This document shows, one piece after another, positions 8,960 to 15,344 of a stretch of 41,862 nt of DNA. The translations under genes were made by a program, and so were the position numbers. The stretch is from positions 1 through 41,862 of the forward strand of contig JAKQII010000384.1 of the NCBI GenBank assembly GCA_029557535.1, read 5' to 3'. Within the stretch, counting starts at the first letter, position 1. The number at the start of each line of letters is the position of its first letter. This DNA comes from Acidobacteriota bacterium (GTDB taxonomy: Bacteria > Acidobacteriota > Blastocatellia > Pyrinomonadales > Pyrinomonadaceae). The notes below the pieces were generated by a model. That model was not told where the DNA came from. It was given only the letters and a program-made list of their open reading frames with translations, and did not search any database.

Positions 8960-8997
8960 GCCGTCCGCGCGTGTAAAGACGCGTAGGACGGCTTTTG
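8960..8997 (+). terminator. Rho-independent terminator
   Basis: GCCGTCC (8960-8966) pairs with GGACGGC (8986-8992), with inner CGCGT/ACGCG pairing and a short loop, followed by TTTT. It separates the 8352 gene from the sigma factor gene. Confidence 0.8.
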
Positions 8998-9034
8998 TTC
9001 AGATTCCGTTTCTGTTGTAAAAGAGTATGGATGT

Positions 9035-9667
9035 ATGGCCTTGGACAGATTCGAAAATACGGACACGGAGGTCAAACCTCAGGTGTCTGACAGCAATCTG
9101 TCCGATCACGATCTGATAGCAATCGTCCGGCAGGGCGACGAGTCGGCGTTTGCCGAGATCATGAATCGCTACCGTAATCCATTGACAAATTACTTGTTTC
9201 GGATGCTCGGAGATTACGAGGAGGCAGTTGACCTCGCGCAGGAATCTTTTGTGCGGGTCTATTTCGCCCTCGATCGGTATCGGACCGACTACGCGTTTTC
9301 GACATATATCTATCGAATCGCGACGAATCTCGCGATCTCGGAGCTGCGTCGGAAACGCCGGCGGAAACTCATGTCTATCGCGACCTTTTTTCCGGGCGAC
9401 GACGAAGAGGGCCGCGAATTGCAGCCGGCCGACGAGCGTATCAGGCCCGATGAAGAACTGGTCGAGGCCGAGCTGAAGTCGGTGATCGAAAAGGCGATCA
9501 CGGCGTTGCCGGACAAATACCGGGCCCCGATCGTCCTGCGTGAGATCCAGGAGCTCAGTTACGAGGACGTCGCTTCGGTTCTGGGCCTCGGGCTCGGTAC
9601 AACGAAATCGCGGATCAGCCGCGCCAGGGCGCTGTTGCGCGAAAAGCTTAAGAACTACGTGACCTGA
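9035..9667 (+). CDS. ECF-type RNA polymerase sigma factor (RpoE-like)
   Basis: A 210-residue extracytoplasmic-function sigma factor. Region 2 (about residues 25-105) includes the -10-recognition helices (LAQESFVRVYFALDRYR and STYIYRIATNLAISELRR). Region 4 (about 145-205) holds the -35 helix-turn-helix (LPDKYRAPIVLREIQELSYE, then DVASVLGLGLGTTKSRISRA). Between them is an unusually basic RRKRRRK followed by an acidic linker. Start ATG 9035; nearby upstream ATGs are out of frame, and the ribosome-binding site is weak. The stop codon directly abuts the ATG of the next gene, indicating translational coupling with its likely anti-sigma factor. Confidence 0.95.
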   Translation: MALDRFENTDTEVKPQVSDSNLSDHDLIAIVRQGDESAFAEIMNRYRNPLTNYLFRMLGDYEEAVDLAQESFVRVYFALDRYRTDYAFSTYIYRIATNLAISELRRKRRRKLMSIATFFPGDDEEGRELQPADERIRPDEELVEAELKSVIEKAITALPDKYRAPIVLREIQELSYEDVASVLGLGLGTTKSRISRARALLREKLKNYVT

Positions 9668-10414
9668 ATGGGCGATGACATCGAAATAATTGGGGAAACG
9701 GGCGACGCGAAGGTCAGCGGGCTTTTGAAGAAGCTCGATCGGATCGAGGCGCCGACGGACTTCAACGCACAGGTAATGGCGCGTCTGGCGGCCGGGAGGC
9801 GACGCGAAGGCGGAACCCTGTTCTGGTGGTTCTCCAGAATCGCTCTGCCGATCACAGGCATGGCTTGTTTCGCGTTGGTGATCTGGTTTGCGAGCGTTCC
9901 CGCGCCCGGCGATCTGAAGGCCGACGTCGTCCTTCCCGAAACACGTTCGACATCCGCGCCAAACATTATTATCGATGAACCGAGCCCGTACGAAGCCGGA
10001 AATCAGCGGGTGGCGAACAATTATCAAAAGCCGAGACCCAAGACTAATCGTGTTGCGGCGACGCCCGAAGCGAGACCGACCTCGCGCGATTTCGCCGTCA
10101 CCGAAGGTGCCGCGAAGACCCCTGGCTCGAACTCAAACTCATCAGGATCCGGGTTTTCCGACCCGTTCGTATTTGAGATCCGCGATGTGCTCCGCGATCT
10201 CGGTCTCGAAACTGACGATGCCGGCGACAGACTCGTCGTTCGATCCGTTCGCGCGAACAGTGTCGCGGAGCGCGCCGGAATTCAGGCGGGCGACCGCATT
10301 GAGACAATGGATGACAGGCGCATCACAAAGAACACCCGATTCGATTCCAAGGTCGAATTCACGACACTTACCGTCTTTCGGAACGGGCGGCAGATTGTTG
10401 TCGCCCTGAGATGA
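9668..10414 (+). CDS. Membrane protein with C-terminal PDZ domain, candidate anti-sigma factor
   Basis: A 248-residue single-span membrane protein encoded immediately after the ECF sigma gene (zero-base gap). The cytoplasmic N-terminus (1-50) has a short helical module (GLLKKLDRIEAPTDFNAQVM) like that seen in Acidobacteriota anti-sigma proteins. A transmembrane helix follows at about 52-75. A Pro/Ser/Thr-rich linker (about 76-160) leads to an extracytoplasmic PDZ domain (about 168-248; VVRSVRANSVAERAGIQAGD and RIETMDDRRI). There is no zinc-finger HxxxCxxC motif. Position and topology suggest it sequesters the sigma factor and senses envelope peptides through PDZ, with release by proteolysis. 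That role is inference. The 226-base stretch after it (10415-10640) shows no gene or strong terminator. Confidence 0.75.
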   Translation: MGDDIEIIGETGDAKVSGLLKKLDRIEAPTDFNAQVMARLAAGRRREGGTLFWWFSRIALPITGMACFALVIWFASVPAPGDLKADVVLPETRSTSAPNIIIDEPSPYEAGNQRVANNYQKPRPKTNRVAATPEARPTSRDFAVTEGAAKTPGSNSNSSGSGFSDPFVFEIRDVLRDLGLETDDAGDRLVVRSVRANSVAERAGIQAGDRIETMDDRRITKNTRFDSKVEFTTLTVFRNGRQIVVALR

Positions 10415-10640
10415 CGGCCCAGAGCGCGTCAAATTGCGACGACCTTCGCTCTCCGTATTATCGCTCGTCCGGGGGGCTGTCGGACCATAGCTTTTGAGGT
10501 GGAAATTACTCTCTCGACTTTTGCGAAACATCTTGTTCGGATTCGAAGGGAGACGAAATCCGGGAAGTCATGATCGACTTGCAGCGGGGGTTTATTCTTT
10601 TCGGCCACCCGACCCAACGAATCGTGAATCTGCCGGCGAA

Positions 10641-11105
10641 CTAATTCAGGATCTCTTTAATCGCTGACTCGAACACCTCGACCTTTCGGCGCGCCGCCTT
10701 GAGGTCGGGGTGTTCTTCGTTGTAATCGGCCTGGAGTTTCACCAACTCGGTTTCGACCTGCGCCTTCCGGATCATCAGCTTTCCAAGCGCCGTCGACAAT
10801 TTGCCGGCGTCCGAAGGCGCCACGGCAAGAAGACGGTCGATCTCCTTTTGAAGAAACGTAAGCTCCGTCTTGATCGATCTTGCCTTTGGATACTCCTCGG
10901 TGTATTCGACGAGCAGCGACTCGAGATCGGCCATCAATTCGGATTTCCGGAGAAGTACCTCGGAATACGCGGCGGTCGCCCTGATGGTCGCCGTTTTCGT
11001 CGTCGGCGACACGGACGGCGTGGGCTTCGGCTTCACCTGCGCATGGGCCGTGATTCCGCAAATTGCGACGATCAGGATCGCGAATATCGTAATTGCTGAT
11101 TTCAT
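10641..11105 (-). CDS. Secreted coiled-coil protein with internal duplication
   Basis: A 154-residue exported protein. The signal peptide covers about residues 1-22 (AITIFAILIVAICGITAHAQ), followed by a Pro/Thr/Ser linker and two tandem helical repeats. Repeat 1 (from Arg53) and repeat 2 (from Arg113) align without gaps over the segment RK..(17)..EE(Y/H)P, exactly 60 residues apart: VEYTEEYP versus ADYNEEHP. The helical heptads and 'HP' motif recall the periplasmic coiled coils of GumC/Wzz-type polysaccharide chain-length proteins, but there is no membrane anchor or kinase domain. It starts one base after the stop of the upstream gene on the same strand, so the two are co-transcribed. Function unknown. 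Confidence 0.72.
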   Translation of the reverse strand: MKSAITIFAILIVAICGITAHAQVKPKPTPSVSPTTKTATIRATAAYSEVLLRKSELMADLESLLVEYTEEYPKARSIKTELTFLQKEIDRLLAVAPSDAGKLSTALGKLMIRKAQVETELVKLQADYNEEHPDLKAARRKVEVFESAIKEILN

Positions 11106-11106
11106 C

Positions 11107-11958
11107 TCAATCGTCCTGCTTCATGTCAGGATTGAACGTCATGTCATCGAATTTCTGATTGAATGCGAATTCGGTCAGAATGAACTTCCACTGCACTTCG
11201 TTCGTCCCTTTCTGGCCCGAGATCGAGTACGTGATCGAATACGAATGCGGCAGCATCAGTCCGCCCTCGTCTTTGTAATCGCCGTAATCCTCCGTCAATT
11301 TTATTCGGGTCTCGTCGTAACCGCTCGATTGCTCCGGCCTGAGTCCGATTCCGGCAGACGAGATTCGCTTGTATTCGCACCTGACATGCCGAAACGTTTC
11401 CTTGTCGAAATACATCGTAATGTTGACGTCGCTGCCGCCCTTCGGGGAATAATCGACCACATAGACTTCTTTTCCGTCGATCTTCTTCGTTCCGCCGCCT
11501 GACACTTTCGCCTTCTTGCCGGTAAGGTTCGCAAGCGACCAGGAGGTGAAAAGAGTGCCCCCCATTAGCGAGTCCTCCAGCAGACTCTTGTTGGACAGCA
11601 AGAAATTCCCGAGGGTCGAGCGTTCGGTCGTCCGCACGTAAGCGACGTGCGCATCCTTGCCGTCGAAACTGAATTTCTCCTGCGGGTAGTCGACCGCGTT
11701 CAGGTTCATCCCAAGGAACATCTTCGGGCCCGACGACGCAACGACAATTCGTCCGAGCGCGGTCTGGTTCTTTTGGGTGACGAAAACGACCGTCGCGTCG
11801 CCAACGGCAATCATCGACGTCGTCGCGGCGCGTTTCTCCGCCGAACCGATCGACTCCAAGTGTTTGGCGACGATCTCCTCGGCTTTGAGTTTTTGTGCCG
11901 TCACCGCCGCGGCCGCGAGTCCGGCTACAAATGCCGCCATCAAGATTTTGTTGAACAT
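11107..11958 (-). CDS. Secreted LolA-like outer-membrane lipoprotein-sorting family protein
   Basis: A 283-residue exported protein. The start is ATG 11958 (MFNKILMAAFVAGLAAAAVTAQ), with GAGG eight bases upstream; the longer GTG start at 11979 is unsupported. The mature N-terminus KAEEIVAKHLESIGSAEKRA is a recurrent opening of Acidobacteriota secreted proteins with a LolA-like half-barrel. It is followed by strands (KFSFDGKDAHVAYVRTTER, EVYVVDYSPKGGSDVNITMY, EGGLMLPHSYSITYSIS, EVQWKFILTEFAFNQ). The family is linked to lipid or lipoprotein handling, but substrate is unknown. It lies between dusB (54-base gap upstream) and the duplicated coiled-coil gene (1-base gap downstream). Confidence 0.72.
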   Translation of the reverse strand: MFNKILMAAFVAGLAAAAVTAQKLKAEEIVAKHLESIGSAEKRAATTSMIAVGDATVVFVTQKNQTALGRIVVASSGPKMFLGMNLNAVDYPQEKFSFDGKDAHVAYVRTTERSTLGNFLLSNKSLLEDSLMGGTLFTSWSLANLTGKKAKVSGGGTKKIDGKEVYVVDYSPKGGSDVNITMYFDKETFRHVRCEYKRISSAGIGLRPEQSSGYDETRIKLTEDYGDYKDEGGLMLPHSYSITYSISGQKGTNEVQWKFILTEFAFNQKFDDMTFNPDMKQDD

Positions 11959-12012
11959 AGTATTAACCTCAGCAAACACAATAAATAGAACGTCTATCCG
12001 TAGCCCGCTGGC

Positions 12013-13104
12013 TTAACCGGATCCCGACGCGGACTGCTCCGCGAACGAATCGCAAGAGGGTATTTCTATATCACGATCCGCTTCGGTGACACCGTCACCA
12101 AAGGTGTTCCGCGAACGGAGCGTCTCGAAGTAGATCGTGATATTGTCCAGGATCTCTTCCGCGGAATGCGAGTGATACAGCGTCTGCCTGAACTGAGCGC
12201 CGCCGACAAGTCCTTTTGTGAACTGGCCCGCGAGTTGTTTCATTTTACCGAGCGCCGGCAATTCCGGCATCTCTTCAATCAGCATTTCGAAGAACTCGAG
12301 CAGGACCGCCTTTTTCTCCTCGAGATCCGGCTTGTAAGGCTTACGACCGTTGATCACGTCTTCAAACTGCCTGAAGATCCACGGATTCTGCATCGCGCCG
12401 CGCCCGATCAGAACCCCGTCGACGCCGGATTCGTCCCACTTCTTAAGGCCATATTCGATAGAGGTGACGTCGCCGTTGCCGGATACCGGTACGGAAACGG
12501 CATCCTTCACTGCGCGGATGATGTCCCAGTCCGCCAGACCCTTGTAGCCCTGTTCCTTCGTCCGTCCGTGGACCTGAATGTGCTCGACGCCGCAATCGAC
12601 CGCCATCTTCGCGACGTCGACGGCGTTGATCGTCGAATCCGAATAGCCGATCCTCATCTTCAGCGTGAGCGGGATCGTGATCGACTTCTTGATCTCTTTG
12701 AGAATCGTTTCGAGCCGCGGAACATCCCGCAACAGCCCCGATCCGCCGCCGTGACGGACGACCTTCGGAGCCGGACAGCCGCAATTGACGTCGAGAATGT
12801 CGGCGCCGACCTCTTCCGCCATCTCCGCGCCCATTCTCATTCTTTCCGGCTGACCGCCGAAGATCTGAACAGCGAACGGCCGTTCCTCCTCGTCGAACCT
12901 CATTTGCCGCTTCGATTTGGGATTGTGACGGGTCAGTCCTTCGACGGAAATGAACTCGGACACGACAAGACCGACCCCGCCGCGGCGCTTGATCAAACGT
13001 CGGAACGTGTAGTCGGTGACGCCGGCCATCGGTGAAAGGATGAGCGGCGGATTGATCTCGATGTCCCTGATCGTGAACGGTTTCAACTCTATTGCTCCGA
13101 ACAA
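12013..13104 (-). CDS. dusB: tRNA-dihydrouridine synthase (DusB-like)
   Basis: A 363-residue FMN enzyme that reduces uridine to dihydrouridine in tRNA D-loops. TIM-barrel motifs are present: LSPMAGVTDYTFRRL near residue 24, the FMN/tRNA segment AVQIFGGQPE, the catalytic cysteine Cys110 in VNCGCPAPKVV, the GGGSGLLRD loop, KMRIGYSD, VHGRTKEQGY, VSGNGDV and VLIGRGAMQNPWIF. The C-terminal helical domain includes KQLAGQFTKGLVGGAQFRQ. The last 35 residues (Ser/Gly/acid-rich) extend beyond the usual family end. Start ATG 13104 gives MFGAIELKPF. It heads a minus-strand run with the LolA-like and coiled-coil genes. DusB is the preferred subfamily over DusA/DusC. Confidence 0.93.
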   Translation of the reverse strand: MFGAIELKPFTIRDIEINPPLILSPMAGVTDYTFRRLIKRRGGVGLVVSEFISVEGLTRHNPKSKRQMRFDEEERPFAVQIFGGQPERMRMGAEMAEEVGADILDVNCGCPAPKVVRHGGGSGLLRDVPRLETILKEIKKSITIPLTLKMRIGYSDSTINAVDVAKMAVDCGVEHIQVHGRTKEQGYKGLADWDIIRAVKDAVSVPVSGNGDVTSIEYGLKKWDESGVDGVLIGRGAMQNPWIFRQFEDVINGRKPYKPDLEEKKAVLLEFFEMLIEEMPELPALGKMKQLAGQFTKGLVGGAQFRQTLYHSHSAEEILDNITIYFETLRSRNTFGDGVTEADRDIEIPSCDSFAEQSASGSG

Positions 13105-13330
13105 GTTGAAAGACTAGCACAAACGAGCCGGACGTGCCGAATTTCGGAAGGCCGGATTCGCAAAATACGCGCCTCGGCCGCATCGTCGCGGGCATTGTCC
13201 CGCGGAGCTTTACCAGACTCCGATGCGCGGTCCTCCTCCGCCGTTGCCGAACAACGCCGACGCCTGTAAATATCAGGGTATCGGCGGTGCAGAACCTAAT
13301 TTTTTTGTACGAGATTCGGCCGGTTCGATG

Positions 13331-13336
13331 TATAAT
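13331..13336 (+). promoter_or_regulatory. Candidate -10 element (TATAAT)
   Basis: A perfect TATAAT preceded directly by TG lies about 100 bases upstream of the plus-strand gene at 13435. No good -35 hexamer is present at 17 bases; TTGTAC lies 20 bases upstream. The surrounding 330-base divergent gap (13105-13434) contains no other recognisable feature. Confidence 0.4.
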
Positions 13337-13434
13337 GCCCTACTAAGTTCTCAACGGACAATGACCTGTGTTTGTACCTTAACTGATGAGCAAATGCGGG
13401 TCGGGTCAGGGCATTTTGAATATTGGAGGTAGGT

Positions 13435-14433
13435 GTGAAGTCAATAAAGAAAAAGGTCATGATGTTCGGTGTTTTTACCGCGATCTTTCTGGCCCTTCAG
13501 TTGAATGTTTTTGGACAGACCAGTCGGATTTCCGGCCGGGTCATGGGGGCAGACCGCTCTCCGGTGGCGGACGTTTACGTGGAACTGCTGAACGAGGTCG
13601 AATCGGTACTCAATCGCGTGCGTACGAATTCCAGCGGTTCGTATTCCTTTATCGGGCTTTCAGGAGGCCGTTTCGTCGTGCGGGTAAGGCCGTTCGGGAC
13701 TGACTATGAGGAACAGTCGCGCGAGGTTGAGATCGTCACTTATGTTGCCGGACGACAGATCGCCGACGATCAGCAGGTTGACTTCTTTCTCCGTGTTCGG
13801 AAGGATTCGAAAAGCCAGCCGGCGGCGGCCGGCGTCGTGTTCTACCAAGAGATTCCGCCCGACGCTCAGAAGGCCTACGATCAGGCGATGATCAACATCA
13901 ACGCGAACCGGATCGAGCCCGGACTGCTGGATCTTCAGAAGGCCATCACGATATTTCCAACCTATTTCACGGCGCTCGATCAGCTCGGAGTACAGCTGAT
14001 GAAACAGGGCAAATTCAACGACGCGATCGCATATTTTGAACGGGCGGCCGCAGTCAATGAAAGATCCAGAAACAGTTGGTATGGTCTGGCGATCTGTTAC
14101 TATTCGGTCGACAATTCGTCGAAGGCCGTTGAAAGCGGGAAGAAGGCAAGCACATTTGACCCGGCCTCTCCGCAGATCGCCTTGGTGCTTGGAATGTCCC
14201 TGAGGAAAGACAAGCAATTCAAGGAAGCTGAAACGGCGCTTAAGAATGCAAAGAAGTTCTCAAAAGGCAAGATGGCGGATGCGTATTGGAACCTGGCATT
14301 GCTTTATGCGTACAACCTCAAGAATTATAAGCTCGCGGCCGAGGAGTTGGAGGCCTTTTTAAAAATTGAACCGAGTCACCCGGATGCCCAGTTGCTGCGG
14401 AAGTATATTGAAGAACTGAAATCTCAGAAGTAG
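13435..14433 (+). CDS. Secreted protein: carboxypeptidase-regulatory-like domain plus TPR repeats
   Basis: A 332-residue exported protein. The start is GTG 13435 with GGAGGT at 13425-13430; a TTG reading from 13423 would overlap that site. The signal peptide is KSIKKKVMMFGVFTAIFLAL ending near VFGQ. Residues about 27-115 form a CarboxypepD-reg-like beta sandwich (ISGRVMGADRSPVADVYVEL, NSSGSYSFIGLSGGRFVVRV). From about 140 onward there are four or more TPR-like helical pairs (YFTALDQLGVQLMKQGKFND, SRNSWYGLAICYYSVDNSSK, DAYWNLALLYAYNLKNYKLA). The architecture suggests an extracytoplasmic scaffold; partner unknown. A strong terminator follows at 14460. Confidence 0.82.
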   Translation: MKSIKKKVMMFGVFTAIFLALQLNVFGQTSRISGRVMGADRSPVADVYVELLNEVESVLNRVRTNSSGSYSFIGLSGGRFVVRVRPFGTDYEEQSREVEIVTYVAGRQIADDQQVDFFLRVRKDSKSQPAAAGVVFYQEIPPDAQKAYDQAMININANRIEPGLLDLQKAITIFPTYFTALDQLGVQLMKQGKFNDAIAYFERAAAVNERSRNSWYGLAICYYSVDNSSKAVESGKKASTFDPASPQIALVLGMSLRKDKQFKEAETALKNAKKFSKGKMADAYWNLALLYAYNLKNYKLAAEELEAFLKIEPSHPDAQLLRKYIEELKSQK

Positions 14434-14459
14434 TCAGCGAAGTAGTTTGAATCTGATTT

Positions 14460-14495
14460 GCCCGGTCGTCGGTATCAAGGACGACCGGGCTTTTT
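14460..14495 (+). terminator. Strong Rho-independent terminator
   Basis: A perfect 11-base-pair stem, GCCCGGTCGTC / GACGACCGGGC, with a 9-base loop and five Ts. It ends the CarboxypepD-reg/TPR gene. Confidence 0.92.
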
Positions 14496-14779
14496 GCAGC
14501 CATTCGACGAACCGGTTGGGTCACAAACCGCTTGGTTGGTTCTCGGCCTTCCGCCCGGCGTCACGGCGTCTCCCCGAAAACTCCGGGGTCCCGTTCCGGA
14601 GTCATATTCCGCCTGACCTGCTTTGCCGATACAGCCTGGCCCAATCCGGCATTCTCGTCGAGGCCTGGCAATGAAGCGACCAGAAGAATTCCGGCAGCCG
14701 AACGATTGCCGGCACGATGAGTTGATTTCCGCGGCAGACGTCCGGCGGTGGCTCGGATGGGAAATCTTGATTCAACCGG

Positions 14780-15009
14780 TACGCAATAGGATCTGCTTTC
14801 CGCGAAACACGCTAAACACGCGAAAATGACCTTCCGTCAAGACCTCGGTCGGAGGTTTGATTTCTTGATCGCTTGCGGCCGTAAACCGCTTCTTTGCAAT
14901 ACTTGTGATCCGGAATGGCATCGCGTAACGCTTTTGCATACCGACCAACATCCGACGCGGCTTTCGCGCTTTTCACGGTCAAGAATCTTTAACCGAAATT
15001 GCGCAATCG
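14780..15009 (-). repeat. Dispersed intergenic repeat, copy A
   Basis: Read on the minus strand, this stretch is clearly homologous to 32428-32629 on the plus strand. Exact shared blocks: a 19-base block at 14927-14945 (matching 32493-32511), a 15-base block at 14886-14900 (matching 32531-32545) and a 13-base block at 14837-14849 (matching 32568-32580), all in the same order. Copy A also carries a 9-mer run (CGCGAAACA, CGCTAAACA, CGCGAAAAT; 14801-14827) that is shorter in copy B. No transposase or terminal repeats are visible. Confidence 0.85.
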
Positions 15010-15046
15010 ACACTTCGGCTCCACAACGCCGTCGATCGATCTCGCC

Positions 15047-15181
15047 GCGGATTACGCAGATAACGCGGATATGCGCAGAAAATGTAGACCTGATTGAACT
15101 TAGGCCGTCGATTGCGACAAAATCGCAATTCGCCATCATCCGGCTTAATGGGTTGTCCGCGTCATCCGCGTTCTTCAGCGG
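15047..15181. repeat. Inverted 9-mer pair
   Basis: The left arm 15047-15073 has three 9-base units (GCGGATTAC, GCAGATAAC, GCGGATATG). The right arm 15155-15172 has two units in the inverted sense (GTCCGCGTC, ATCCGCGTT), with a weaker third to 15181. The spacer is about 80 bases. The architecture matches the other inverted arrays in the window. Confidence 0.65.
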
Positions 15182-15284
15182 CTCTAATGCGTTATCCGGG
15201 TTTAACGCGTACGGTTTCAACGTACGCTGGGCGTCGTCATTCTACCGGACCGGCCTTTTGGCGGATCGGGGCGGGGGGCAAAAC

Positions 15285-15316
15285 GAAAAAAAGAGGCCGC
15301 CTTTTCAGGCAGCCTC
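15285..15316 (-). terminator. Terminator of the first TonB-dependent receptor gene
   Basis: On the minus strand, GAGGCTGCCT pairs with AGGCGGCCTC (one wobble) around a GAAA tetraloop, followed by seven Ts. It lies 28 bases beyond the stop codon at 15345. Confidence 0.93.
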
Positions 15317-15344
15317 AAAAGGTTGCTAGTTGTTATTGAAAAAA

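Larger units (their letters stand above)
14496..15284. other. Gene-free, repeat-rich intergenic region
   Basis: Nearly 800 bases between two terminators with no supported gene. Open frames here are short, overlapping and without ribosome-binding sites or family features. Contents seen: a CTCCGG/CCGGAG hairpin near 14580-14600, a 9-mer run at 14801-14827, one copy of a dispersed repeat at 14780-15009, and an inverted 9-mer pair at 15047-15181. Confidence 0.7.

Noticed and set aside
14780-15009. Insertion sequence or MITE with terminal inverted repeats
   Set aside because: No terminal inverted repeats, target-site duplication or transposase could be seen in either copy; it is listed only as a dispersed repeat.
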